Shown here in pieces: positions 1 through 12,733 of a stretch of 64,000 bases of DNA. Position numbers and translations under genes: made by a program. Source of the DNA: Xestospongia muta (lineage: Eukaryota; Porifera; Demospongiae; Haplosclerida; Petrosiidae). How positions within the stretch are numbered: position 1 is the first letter of the stretch; the number at the start of each line of letters is the position of its first letter. Location: assembly GCA_963693285.1 (NCBI GenBank), contig OY848924.1, forward strand, positions 315,001 through 379,000, read 5' to 3'. The notes beneath the pieces were generated by a model. The model saw nothing but the letters and a program-made list of their open reading frames with translations. It was not told the origin of the DNA and did not search any database.

Positions 1-202
1 CAAAGACAAGATTATAGGCTGGCTCACATAACATCACAAAGGTTTGTGTCATGTCACGTTGTGTATGTATATCAATTTTTATGAACACAGTCCATGCATG
101 ACATACAACGTGACATGTCGCAACACAAGGATAGAATTGATTTCTATCTTGACATTCCAAGTAATACGTTCAGCCAATCAAATTTCAATAACTACATGTT
201 TG

Positions 203-352
203 ATGGCAGACGAGAAACTTTTCGAGGCTGTTCGTTGTTTCCCTTGCTTGTAGCAAGTATCAAGCAAAAGCTATAAGGATGTAAGAACAAGAGAAAACAC
301 ATGGAAGGAAGTTGCTAGCCAAATAACTAAAGAAACAGTGAACAGAAATAAT
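203..352 (+). pseudogene. MADF-like domain fragment, nonsense-mutated
   Basis: About 50 codons read MADEKLFEAVRCFPCL, then an in-frame TAG at 251-253, then QVSSKSYKDVRTRENTW. The spacing (hydrophobic-x-x-V, P-x-L-W, S-Y-K-D, R-x-x-A-W) is that of a MADF/Myb-SANT-like DNA-binding domain, found in Adf1-type regulators and in the accessory protein of Harbinger transposons. The stop replaces the Trp that the second copy at 35505 retains. It lies on the plus strand, opposite the ankyrin genes. The Trp-to-stop change is seen directly; the family call is by motif only. Confidence 0.5.
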
Positions 353-1018
353 ATACTTTTGTCATGTTATTTTGAATTGTCTTATCATGACTTGTTGGAG
401 CCGTTGAGTAAATATAGGATGTACCTACAGTTTTCTTTGTTTTTATTGCCTTCTTCGTCATCTGTCAAGTAAAGCAAGCAGCAACACTTCAGTCTCCATG
501 ATGAGGGCAGAGTTTAGTTCACATACATCCTGTTGTTTATATGAACAGCATTGACACTGCACTGTGTAACTCAACACCAAGAATGTGATGTGACACATAT
601 ACAACTTTAGTTTTGTGAACCCACCTTATATCAATAAATACAAATCCACTAGTTTACAAATATAATAATAGTCTTTTGATAAACTTGAATTTGGCAAAAA
701 GTTATACTAATAGTACAAGGTTAGTAGGAAGTGTGGCAAAATGTCAAAATAGTCATATTAATTAAAGGTGTGGGTTAAAATATTCCTTCTTCATTAACAT
801 TGTATGACAATGTCAATAAAGTAAATGATAGAGAAATCTTATGGAAATAGGAAAAGAGAGATTAAACCGCTTTCTAGATGAACAATGTCTACAAGAGTGG
901 GTGGGGCTAAATCTCTTAAATGCCTGTAATTGATCTCCTTTGTTATAGAATATATTACTTTAAAAAGTAAACACTAACAAATAACAGTAATTTATTACTA
1001 TTTAATCAGTGTACTAAC

Positions 1019-4000
1019 CATATAACGACCATCATGATGAACATTGATATTAGCACCTGATGTAAGTGCTAGAGTTACATTTTCTATATCACCATTTTCA
1101 GCTGAAGTCAAAAGTAAGTCATCCTGTTAAAATAAATAATATATTATAACTGTGACATGTACTCACATATAATTAGGTCATGTTTATAATATATCATAAC
1201 ATATAAGATCACTATGTCCATCTCATCATATACAGTAAATATATTATTACATTTATCACTTACATTTCTAACTTGATCCATATCTCTTGCTCCAAAAGAA
1301 CATAAAAGCTCAACAATGTTATTACGATGATACCAGTATGCTAGATGAAGTGGACTCTGTCCCAACTATAAAATGAAATAAATTGTTTAATAATAATAAT
1401 AATAGATTAAACTTGTTAAAGTGGACATATACAGAAATATACATACACACATGGTCCAAAACAATCTTAGGACTGATCAGGTTTATTTCATGTAAGAACA
1501 CATTAATGTTTTATATATTGTTTTACATATTAGGTTTATTATATTTTCCAGTCATATTAGTAATTGTTATATATCAAACAACAAATGAGAGCTACTTTGT
1601 ACCACCCACACAAATTACATTGAAAATTAATCTCATGGCATGAAAAGGTTAACTTAATTGTATTCATTACATTGACTTTGATCTATATCCTGTCCTACTA
1701 GACAGGTAGTACTACATATATGTACATGTAGTAGAGATAATAAATGAAATATAAACTATATACAATACACACTGACCTTGTTATAAATGTTAGGATTTGC
1801 ATTTGACTGTAGCAGCAACTGGACTACCTCAGTGTGACCATTATGTGAGGCTAAATGCAAAGCTGTATCGTCATTCTAATAATAAAAAAACAAAGAATGT
1901 GAATGAAAATATGACTACTACAATATTTAAAATACTACAGTAAGAGAATATAACTAAGTCTGGTAATCAGTTATAGTATAGTGAAGATATCACAGCAATG
2001 TTGAACATCATACTATAGAGTTAGTAACAGTTTAAAAATATATGTGTACACAGATGAAGTATTGACTTTGTTGATGACGGAATTAGTCTAATTCTTTGTC
2101 TATTACAGCAATACAACAATAAAAAATGAAAGGCACTAAAGTGCTGAACCTCGCTGCAGTTTCTAAGTTATTTATAAATCCTATGCCAGCTTAGGCCCAG
2201 CTATGATGTTGTTATTGCAAAAAAATTAATTAACATTCCAGAAGGTGTGGTTATAAAATGGTAAGCTTTGTCATTCTGTACATGCTGCTTGATTGTTGCT
2301 TGATTTCTAGCTGTGCCATGTTTGTGAAGCAGTAACTGAGTAAGTGATAGTATCATTCAATTGCCAAGCAAGATTAAGTGCTAATTTCGTGATGAAAAGT
2401 TTCTCCGAGTCTTTACATGACCCTTTAAAACGTATCAATATTTCATATTCAAAATTTATTGTAACTTGAAGATGAAATGTTCTTTGGTAACGTCCTGTAG
2501 TACAAATATAAATCGATATATTATCTAATTGTAGCAGTCGTTTCAGTGCTTGGACACGTTTGCTGAATGCGTTACTTCGTTCCAAGTCCACAAAACATTT
2601 TTCAGAACTTTTCTAACGATTACTTCAACCAACAGCCTTCTGTCTTTCTGATCCATATTCCTCTGAGATTGTTTACAACATAAAAAAAATCTCCACGTTA
2701 AGTTTTTTACTTTTTGAGAAACGGCACTTGACCTCTGCAGCCTGAAAATTCTTTTGCGAGTTTTAAGCTTTGTTTTTCTTGATGTTCTTGATACTACTCT
2801 TGTAAAGTCCACATGTTTTCTAGTCGCTGCTAAACATTGGTAGCTGCTAACGCTTTGGTTGCCAAGTTATAGCAGTTCAAAAAAAACAACCCCGGTACAG
2901 ACACACACAAACAGACTACAGTACCCTCGCTATGCACCCACGCACAGTGAGGTTAAATATAAACTATATACAATACACACTGACCTTGTTATTAATGTTA
3001 AGATTTGCATTTGACTGTAGCAGCAACTGGACTACCTCAGTGTAACCTTTACATGAGGCTAAATGCAAAGCTGTATCGTCATTCTAATAATAATAAAACA
3101 AAGAATGTGAATGAAAATATGACTACTACAATATTTAAAATACTACAGTAAGAGAATATAACTAAGTCTGGTAATCAGTTATAGTATAGTGAAGATATCA
3201 CAGCAATGTTGAACATCATACTATAGAGTTAGTAACAGTTTAAAAATATATGTGTACACAGATGAAGTATTGACTTTGTTGATGACAGAATTAGTCTAAT
3301 TCTTTGTCTATTACAGCAATACAACAATGAAAAATGAAAGGCACTAAAGTACCGAACCTCGCTGCAGTTTCTAAATTATTTATAAATCCTATGCCAGCTT
3401 AGGCCCAGCTATGATGTTGTTATTGCAAAAAAATTAGTGTATTCATGTTGTCTATTCATTGCTAAACGTTAGTAGCTGAAAAGTTGCAAAAAGTTATACT
3501 AATAGTACAAGGTTAGTAGGAAGTTTCCCAAAATGTCAAAATAGTCATATTAATTAAAGTTGTGGGTTAAAAAAATTCCTTCTTCATTAACATTGTATGA
3601 CAATGTCAATAAAGTAAATGATAAAGAAGTGTTATGGAAATAAGAAAAGAGAGATTCTACAAGAGTGGGTGGGGCTAAATCTCTTAAATGCTTGTAATTG
3701 ATCTCGTTTGTTATAGAATACCGTTATTAGTTTTCATTTTGTTCTCAAAATATTCATTTCAAAAAATTTCGTGTTGCTAAATTTTCGTCTGACTCTAATT
3801 AAACAAAAATTTTGCTAAAGTGAAATTTTTACATAAAGGTGAGACCACATGTTGTAATGGCTCGAGTAATGGAGAAACATGTGCCCTAATGCACAAGGGG
3901 TTACCATGTCTATAAGGCCATATGGATAGCGGCTATCGGTGAGCAGCTAACTTGCGTGAAACAACCAACAAATCCTTTTGATAGGTATGCTGTAGCAGTT

Positions 4001-7000
4001 ATTAGAAACAGACATTAAATAGAAATTTTCAATTAGCAAAAATTTCGTTTATCAAGGGTGAAACAAAAATATTTCACAACGAAAAAAAAGCTAATTACGG
4101 TATATTACTTTAAAAAGTATATAGTCATAAGAAAAAAGACTAAATATTTCAAAAGAAAGTCTTGTACATTATACAATGACAAGGAAGACTGACATGACAA
4201 TTCCAAAGACAAAAATTATGTACATATGTTAGAGATCATATCAAAGACTATGTCTTTAACTAGTTAATAAAGATTACCAATATTAGTCTGACATTGCCAA
4301 CCCTTCCCTAAGAGATGAAGGGTCTGGGGACAAGTACATATAGGACTCATACAACAGGAATGAGGATGTAGGTAAAGTATACATAGATGTGAGCATGTGT
4401 TAAGAGAGTGAAAATGCAAAATGGCTGTTATGGTATGTATTGGATGTAGTGATGATTTTCACATAGAAGCACAGACTGTCTTTTACTAACTTATGCTGCC
4501 TTGTATCACTCACTATGTGTCCATTAGATCATGTGAATATTTGTTTTACATACAAATGAACAAAATGGCTTGTCCACATGTAATGTACTTCCACCTCAAA
4601 TTGATGATTTATTTAGAATATATAAAGTTCCTAAGAATGCTATTACCCAATTATAGGAAAATCAACATAAAGTGTATTATAACAGAGGATAAAAAACTAT
4701 TGAAGCCACAAACAGACAGGTAAATCACAAGAGTATGTGTATATATGTGGGAGGGCTAATAAAGGGAGTGGTTCTTGGTGTAACTAGAATATGATCACAT
4801 CATCACAACATGACACATAATGATGTCATCATTATAGTACAAGTTACAAGTTACCAAGAAGCACCCTAAAGCCTTAACCTTCTAAACTCAAAAAAACTAA
4901 ACCATACATTCATACTACCATTATCAACACATGACATATAGTGATGTCATCATTATGGTACAAGTTACATCAAGAAGCACACAATAAAAGTCACATAGAG
5001 CATGCTAAATTTTGTGTATTAATTATTCATGACTATTAATTAATTGATTATTAATAAATATTGTCATTGATTGATATAATGACAACAGGTTATGTTTGAC
5101 ACATTGCAGGCAAATATCAAAATTTTATTTTTGATTATTGTTCTTGGAATGTCTTTTGCTAAAAACATGTTATCAAAATATTGGACAGTCTGGATATGAG
5201 TGAGGTTGATATCAATATTGAAGACAATATTAAGTGTCATACTTCAAAGGAATAGCTCATAAGTAACTATAATATGACTTACATAATCTGTAGCATTTAT
5301 GTCAGCTTGTCCCTCTTCAATTAATAACTTTAGAACATCAACATCACCCTTCTGTGCTGCATAATGTGCTGCTGTTTGTCCTTCCTAGAAAACAAAAGAG
5401 GAAAAATTATTCAATTACAAAAAGTACATGAACTATCATACAATAAACTATATAGTCAATATAACAGTTATCAATACAGATAATCATAGCTATTGTATTA
5501 TCATGTCAAACCTGACCAATGACAGGGACATAAAAAGGCATAGAAATTATCTAAGATATTAAATGAGTGTTAGTTTACTATAAACATTGTCATCAAAAAT
5601 AAACTAGGTCATTTAGGTCACAAACGTATCATAATTACCACACTTATAATGATTATTATTACTTGAATATGATTACATCATCATGAGATGACATATAGTG
5701 ATGTCATCATTATGGTACAAGTTACACCAAGAAGCACACAATAAAGGTCACATAGAACACTCTAAATTTTATGTGTGACTTATTAATAACTATTAATTAA
5801 TTGATTATTAATAAATATTGTCATTGATTGATATAATGACAACAGGTTATGTTTGACACATTGCAGGCAAATATCAAAATTTTATTTTTGATTATTGTTC
5901 TTGGAACATTATTTGCAAAAAACATGTTATCAAAATATTGGACAGTCTGGATATGAGTGAGGTTGATATCAATATTGAAGACAATATTAAGTGTCATACT
6001 TCAAAGGAATAGCTCATAAGTAACTATAATATGACTTACATAATCTGTAGCATTTATGTCAGTTTGTCCCTCTTCAATTAATACCTTTAGAAGATCAACA
6101 TGACCCTCCCATGCTGTATAATGTGCTGGTGTTTGTCCATACTAGAAAACAAAAGAGGAAAAGTTATTCAATTACAAAAAGTACATGAACTATCATACAA
6201 TAAACTATATAGTCAATATAACAGTCATCAATACAGATAATCATAGCTATTGTATTATCATGTCAAACCTGACCAATGACAGGGACATAAAAAGACATAG
6301 AAACTATTACTTCATTATTTTATAAACCACACCCACTGATATGCAATATAGTGCTAGTCCTTCTATGAGAAGAGAGATTATTCTTCAATAATCTTAAGCT
6401 GTTGGCAACCAATTGCGATATATCTCAGTATGCCATCAATGTTAAGGTTTAACTTTTTAAGGGGAGGGGTCTAGTTATATTAGTAACCATAGGTAATTTA
6501 GATGTGTTAAGGACAGCTCCAGATAAGATACTAATGGCTATACAATCATTTAACCACACCTCTAGGAAACAGATAACTTCAAGTTTGGACCTGATTTATA
6601 CGTCTAGTGAATGGTACATCTCCTATCTCAAAATTAAAATTAAAAAGGCTCACTACTGGATGTTTTTCCTATGCTCAAGGATTTGGTATTCAAGCTTTGG
6701 CTACAAGTCTAGTAACAGTATAAACGTACAGTATAATGTTAATGATACAATGTCTACAATCATCAGAACAGTTTGATACAAATGGTATAACATACTAGTG
6801 GGACCTCTGTGAATACCAAGATGTCTCCAACTATATGTACTACTATTATAACAGACCACACCTACTGATACCTGACACTGACTATCTTTGTTAATCCTTT
6901 ACTAACAAAAATTTGAACAACAGGTCAATGTAGAAATTACTAACAGCCACACCCATAACATTCTATATCTATTAAATACTGATTTAAATCTAGTAACATG

Positions 7001-10000
7001 TAGTAATCTCTACAAACAATATACACTGACTATGTCACAAATGTTGGGATCTGCACTTGACTTTAACAATAGTTGTACGATATCATAGTAACCTCCTTTT
7101 GATGCATAATGTAGAGCTGTTTGATGATCCTAAAGGAAGTACACAAGTATTAATTTTATTGTTGACATGCTCAGGTTGAATTACTGATAAAAAGAGTAAA
7201 TTAAATTCATTTGTTGCTAACTACATTGGCAGTTGTTACATGTAGTTAAATTTAAAAAAAAAAGTTATACTAATAGTACAAGGTTAGTAGGAAGTGTGAC
7301 AAAATGTCAAAATAGTCTATTAATTAAAGTTGTGTGTTAAATAATTCCTTCTTCATTAACATTATATGACAATGTCAATAAATTAAATGATGGAGAAGTC
7401 TTGTGGAAATAGGAAAAGAGAGATTAAACCACTTTCTAGATGAACAATGTCTATAAGAGTGGGTGAGGTTAAATCTCTTAAATGCTTGTAATTGATCTCC
7501 TTTGTTATAGAATATACCGTATATTGGGATTTATTGGCAACCGATAAAATTTGGCAAATTGGCAATTTTCAAAAAATTGCCAAATAAATAACTGTCAAAT
7601 TTTTTTACGCAGTTGCCACACCCACATTTTTTATTTGTACACATAAAATATCGTGGCTGAATGGCTAAAGTGGGTGTGGTAACAAAACATGTGCTAAATT
7701 TGTCAAATTTAATTTTGCCAATTATAAGTTTTACAATTCCACCAAATTTTATCGTCGCTAATAAATCCTGGTATACGGTATTACTTTAAACAGTAAATAC
7801 TAACAAACAACAGTAATTTATTACTATTTAATCAGTGTACTAACCTTATTATAACCATGATGAACATTGACATTAGCACCTGATGTAAGTGCTAGAGTTA
7901 CATTTTCTATATCACCATTTTTAGCTGAAGTCAAAAGTAAGTCATCCTGTTAAAATAAATAATATATTATAACTGTGACATGTACCCACATATAATTAGG
8001 TCATGTTTATAATATATCATAACATATAAGATCACTATGTCCATGTCATCATATACAGTAAATATATTATTACATTTATCACTTACATTTCTAACTTGAT
8101 CCATATCTCTTGCTCCAAAAGAACATAAAAGCTCAACAATGTTATCATAACCATTCCAGTATGCTAGACGAAGTGGACTATGTCCAAACTAAAAAATGAA
8201 ATAAATAGTTTAATAATAATAATAGATTAAACTTGTTAAAGTGGACATATATAGAAATATACATACACACATGGTCCAAAACAATCTTAGGACTGATCAG
8301 GTTTATTTCATGTAAGAACACATTAATATTTACATATTAGGTTTATTATATTTTCCAGTCATATTAGTAATTGTTATATATCAAACAACAAATGAGATCT
8401 ACTTTGTCCCACCCACACAAATTACATTGAAAATTAATTACATAGCATGAAAAGGTTAACTTAATTGTATTCATTTATTATAATAAGATATAACTTACAT
8501 AATTTTGGTGTTTAGCATTCACATTAGCATTCTTCTTTAAAGCTTCTTTCACTATATCTACTAGTCCTTCTGCAGCAGCTAATAACAATATTTCATCCTA
8601 AGAAATCACAATAAGTAAATACAGATAATGTACATTATAATAAATACAACAGTATATACTAGGAATACAAATGTACATAAATGTCACATGACCCAGATTT
8701 CATCAACCAGAAGCTCCATTATTAACTATGTATAAAGTACATGACCATGTGCAGTGTTATATAACTATATCCAACATATAAAAGTACACTTTATTTATCT
8801 AAAATAATTTCAAGACATTAATACTAACATTCACTAATAGATAGATAAAGATCTACTTTATGATGGAAGATTTGCAGTGCTACCATAGGATTAATATGGA
8901 TAGCTAGTCAAAGACAATTTAGTCATTGTTTATACTCTGTCTGAGTTGAGTTGGGCCCTTCATTAAAAAAAGGTGTTGTATGCATGGAATGTAAGGTGAG
9001 GTATTTTCTCACCTAATCAAGTGCAATTAGCGCTGAGTACATTTTAATATTATTCATTGTTTGTTCACGTGAATGTCATGTGAACAAACCACGTTTTCTC
9101 TCGTGGTGTGAAAATACAGAGTAAAAAAGACTGAATCACAAACAAAGGAGGTTGTTGCGAATGTCTATGGCTATTTCAAGGAAGTCAGCAGGGGTCAACA
9201 GACTCAAGGACCTCTTAAACAAACCTCTGATGTCACAGGAGTTTCATGTACCAGCATCAAGAGGCTACTGATAGTTCTGATGACAAATAGTTCTAGATAT
9301 TCTTAGAACCACAGTGGCTTTATAGCTGCCTAAAATCGCAAAAGACAATACTTGATTATTATTTTAATAATAATAAATGTTATAATAGAACATTTGTTCA
9401 TATAATTAGAACTGTAATTTTGAATTGCCACGTGACAAACGACTGACTTCTAAAGGTGAAAAGCGATTTTTGTTATATCCTCGAAGGTGTATAATTTGAA
9501 GTATGCCGAAGGTATGCCATTGAAAATGTATGCAATTTTTTAGTTTGCTACTTTCTCGTAGCACTAGACAGCCAAATTTTATATGTAAAATGCGTGTTTA
9601 TGAGCTGAATTGATTGGTGCAAGTTCCATGAGGATAGCACGTTCCATGAGGATAGACTAAATAGAAGCCTGGTAAATATGAAATACTAAAATCAACTCAC
9701 TAAACCATTTTACAACCTCTTCAAGTGGGCGTTAACCTTTACATAAGGTCTATTGAATTTTATTAGTTATGAATAAACATTCCTGTGGTTACATGTTCTG
9801 AAACCAATTAATTACATACCTAAACATGACAGATATACAAACATTTACCTAGTGCTAAGACACTCAGTAATATATCTTGACTTTAATTAATGTAATTGTA
9901 AATGTTATATGAAGTCAATTGGTAACACTGTTGTATCTTAGTGTTATATGATATGTTTTAAACTAATGATTTAATGATAGTTACTAGCTATAGAAACTAA

Positions 10001-11748
10001 TATTAAAAGAAAGGTAGTGTGGAGATAAACAGAACATAGGTACACAACAATTATATCAGTAAAGGTCATAATAATTATCCATTAAATGTATTGTTATGTG
10101 TATAAGGACTTGGGCATTAAATAGGAGACATTCTAATGTAAGTATGTACATGTACATAATATCAATGTAACAATCAAACACTTGAGTTATACTAAATATT
10201 GACCTCAACTACATACATGTATACACTTACATAATCAGGAGTAGCACCTGCATTTTCTAAGAACTGGACTATTGTGTTATGACCATCGATGTAAGCTATA
10301 GTATGAGGAGTTATACCCTATAAAATTAAAAAAGACATTTTAATCCATGAAATAAATCTAATCCATATCTGTGTATACACAATACAAGCTATTACTTTAC
10401 ATTGACATGTATCATTAATTAAGACATTACTATCACACAATATAATCGTTTTTATTCAATTAAATTATAAGACAATATTAAAAATACTACATGTAAAGAT
10501 CATGTATGCTATTAATTGTGGATACTAATTCAGTAACTTTAACAAATAGAATAATAATTAATAAATTGTGTAAATGTTGAAGTTTTTAATTAATATTTAG
10601 GTGTGGCTAAAATGTATTAATACTCATTAAATCTACATAATTTGAATTAATTACTTAAGTTAGTAGACACAAATAATAACAGTAGGTTAAAGGGAAATTA
10701 ATAGGATCTTACCCAATTATGACATTTCAAGTTTGCTCCTTTCTGAAGGGCTTGTTTGACTCTCTCTAAATGTCCATCTTCAGCAGACAACAAAAGTTCT
10801 TTGTCCTATATGATAATAAAACAAGTCATTACATTTAAAACTAGTAAATCATACACAACTACATGTATTATATGAGACTAATAAAACTATAGGACAGCTC
10901 AAATACACAATACACAAAGTGACACTATTTATATAAAATAAACATGATGTAATTAGTATTATGTATATAACTAACAGAGACAATTAGACTATACTACAAA
11001 TACAAGACTATACTAACTAATAATAAACTGTTCAATGATCTTCTTTCCATTCTTTTGTTGCTAATATTTATTTGATATGTGATATGATCAAGTAATAGTA
11101 ATAACTGGACATTATTCAAGTATTAAAGTGAGTACTATGAACACATAGAGACAGGTCCATAGAATGATAGTAGATACAACCATTGTTTACATAACTAATA
11201 GTATTTATCATGTGATAATGAACATGATCAGTTGTAAATTAATAAAATTTAATATTAATAGTGTCAATTATTATCACAGATAATCAGATATAATGTCACT
11301 CAACTAAAGTCTATAGCTTGTAATAAACTATCACTTAATGAACAATTTGAGTTATGAAGAAGCTGTGTAGTCTATTTCCAAGTAATCTTTTCTATTTATG
11401 TAAAAAGGAGTACAAGAATTAAGAGAAATAATTTGACTGTTTAGCTAGTTCCCAGTTCTCCACTTTATTAGTAATACTTTATAACATTATCAAAGAACTT
11501 ATTACCTGTAAAATATTCAATAATGGCAAGTGATGCTGAAATAAATTTATGAGGGAACATTAACAATATACTGTAATAGATTGAGTGTGACAGCCATTTT
11601 GTCATGTCTTTCTCTACATATAAACCATACCATACTTAATAATAATATGTAATGTATTGATTGTACACTAACACATGTAGTATACTGGATTAGTTAATAA
11701 TATACTTACAATCCACTGTTGCTCTCTCTTTGAAAGTTGAGCTGCCAT
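1019..11748 (-). CDS. Gene A: ankyrin-repeat 5' part of a ROCO-like gene (3' end off window)
   Basis: Fourteen minus-strand exons join in one frame for 420 codons: 11710-11748 (start ATG at 11748), 11506-11535, 10713-10805, 10231-10317, 8499-8597, 8087-8188, 7845-7946, 7031-7129, 6040-6141, 5283-5384, 2985-3083, 1777-1875, 1264-1365 and 1019-1123. Every exon is a multiple of three and begins at codon position one. The protein opens MAAQLSKREQQWIHHLPLLN. Most exons encode a single ankyrin repeat, for example GQTAAHYAAQKGDVDVLKLL. The frame stays open to the last exon, and by comparison with gene B the next exon lies beyond the left edge. Paralogy predicts Roc-COR and death domains downstream, which are not visible here. 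Ankyrin repeats bind proteins; the ligand is unknown. Confidence 0.8.
2147..2954. repeat. Interspersed element R1 in a gene A intron
   Basis: An 808-bp block starts AACCTCGCTGCAG and ends GCACAGTGAGGTT, giving short imperfect inverted ends. Further copies lie at 37410-37870 and 38271-38888 in gene B, and a 5' fragment lies near 3350-3435. Each sits beside an ankyrin exon of the NDDTALHLAS type and has travelled with it during exon duplication. The minus strand has two overlapping open frames (2307-2591 and 2543-2812) that match no family I know. It may be a non-autonomous transposon; the class is unresolved. Confidence 0.55.
3721..4100. mobile_element. MITE with TA target duplication (family M1)
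   Basis: The element begins CCGTTATTAGTTTTC and ends AAGCTAATTACGG, imperfect inverted repeats flanked by TA on both sides. The empty site (TTATAGAATATATTACTTT) is preserved in paralogous introns at about 947 and 36215, which shows insertion directly. The interior has no credible coding frame. TA target duplication suggests Tc1/mariner-like mobilisation, but the class is inferred. Confidence 0.75.
4108..5270. other. Gene A intron, duplicated in gene C
   Basis: This gene-free intron matches 61148-62890 in gene C, apart from a 581-bp insertion there. It contains an AT-rich repeat unit (ATTGTCATTGATTGATATAA and flanks) that recurs near 5815, 32740 and 62690 upstream of the same ankyrin exon type. 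I see no coding signal or RNA gene. Confidence 0.6.
7262..8460. repeat. Intragenic duplication of a two-exon ankyrin module in gene A
   Basis: This block, with exons 8087-8188 and 7845-7946, closely matches 700-1650, with exons 1264-1365 and 1019-1123. Both exons and introns agree, and both begin near the same intronic motif (AAGTTATACTAATAGTACAA). Gene B has only one such module (36285-36634). A third partial match at 3485-3720 stops before the exons. Confidence 0.75.
7517..7778. mobile_element. MITE with TA target duplication (family M2)
   Basis: A 262-bp element begins CCGTATATTGGGATTTATTG and ends CAATAAATCCTGG-like sequence followed by TATACGG. The ends form an inverted repeat of roughly 25 bp with mismatches. 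It is flanked by TA and sits two bases from the position occupied by M1 in the paralogous intron. The interior carries a palindrome-rich GGCAATTTT / AAAATTGCC segment and no coding frame. Confidence 0.75.
8935..9650. mobile_element. Right-truncated copy of element M3
   Basis: The left end reads CTCTGTCTGAGTTGAGTTGG, matching the left terminal repeat of the full copy at 40082-40875. The right terminal repeat is missing here because of a deletion. From about 9132 the plus strand reads EVVANVYGYFKEVSRGQ, then SDVTGVSCTSIKRLL. This resembles the N-terminal helix-turn-helix segment of IS630/Tc1-type transposases, but the frame soon ends. Confidence 0.55.
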
Positions 11749-12400
11749 TACCAGGAGGAGCTGGCAGCCCTTGACTGGTACTGTTAAGTTGATCTAGTTC
11801 TATAATAGAACATTAGATATCAATGTACATATATCAGTTATACTATAATGTATTATATATATCACTTTATATAACAAAAACAATAAACTATTTGATCTTC
11901 ATTTATTGTCATTGTACAATCATATACAACATGATCATGTCAACATCATCTCAAGTACAATATCTTAAACATTGAAACAAATAAAGAGACTTTTTTCAAT
12001 CATAGAGAGTTAAAAAGTTGAAACTCCAAAAACAAATGAACATAGCTTGTGTTTACACAGCCTTAATTCTTCTATGTTTGTAATTGTCTGAAATACTCTC
12101 TTGTTACCAGAACTAGCTAGAAATACACTAAGTCATAGAAAAGAATGTACTTCCTCTTCAATCAAATCTCATAAGAAGTAACATATCTCGTGTATGTAGT
12201 CAACAAGTAAACACTGTAGTACTGCAAGTGTTAACATGACCCATGACTCATATTATCTACATACAATACTACTAATTAACTTCTACTTTATATTACTTAC
12301 CAACTTAGTCACTCGTATATACAACAACTTCTCTTTCTTTGCTGGGAAAGAGCGCCATCACGTGACGTTTGAAGACGTCATTCGGTGATTTGGGTGGGGC
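11749..12400 (-). promoter_or_regulatory. Gene A 5' untranslated exons and putative promoter
   Basis: Upstream of the start codon the first coding exon extends to an acceptor at 11799. A further non-coding exon is indicated by the donor at 12295-12300. Beyond it lie a CACGTG E-box (about 12358-12363) and a CRE/ATF-like GACGTCATT (12374-12382). The arrangement recurs above gene B (43617-43700), where GACGTCATT is kept and CACGTG has become CACATG. Transcription start sites are not known. Confidence 0.4.
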
Positions 12401-12637
12401 TCAATCCTTTCTAACTACAGGGGCTACCCTCAGGCTCCTTATGCAGACGTAAATGTACTTAATTATAATTACTTCAACAAGTAGACTTTAAATCTGCTTT
12501 GGATCTGGTTCAACTCTGCAATTGAAAACAGTATCATTGGTTATTTATTTTAAGAGGAATGGTTATTATGAGTCCCTCTCTCTAAATCTGATAATACTAG
12601 TCTGATATCTATACTAGACTTGACTACTAATGATTTT

Positions 12638-12733
12638 CGCAGTGGCTAGAGGTCCGGCAGCTGGATTGAGTTTTCCGGCACTACAGGTCCGGCAGTGTCA
12701 TATCCGGACGTAGACGGACACAATGCACATGGC
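12638..12733. repeat. MULE left terminal inverted repeat
   Basis: It pairs with 16012-16106. Conserved blocks include CACTACAGGTCCGGCAGTGT and TCATATCCGGAC. Differences such as GTAGACGGACAC versus ATAGACAGACGC show moderate divergence since insertion. Confidence 0.85.

Noticed and set aside
1383..1643. Hydrophobic 86-codon plus-strand open frame (and its copy at 36652)
   Set aside because: It lies in an ankyrin-gene intron duplicated by descent, has no domain, and AT-rich DNA readily gives Ile/Leu/Tyr-rich frames that mimic membrane proteins.
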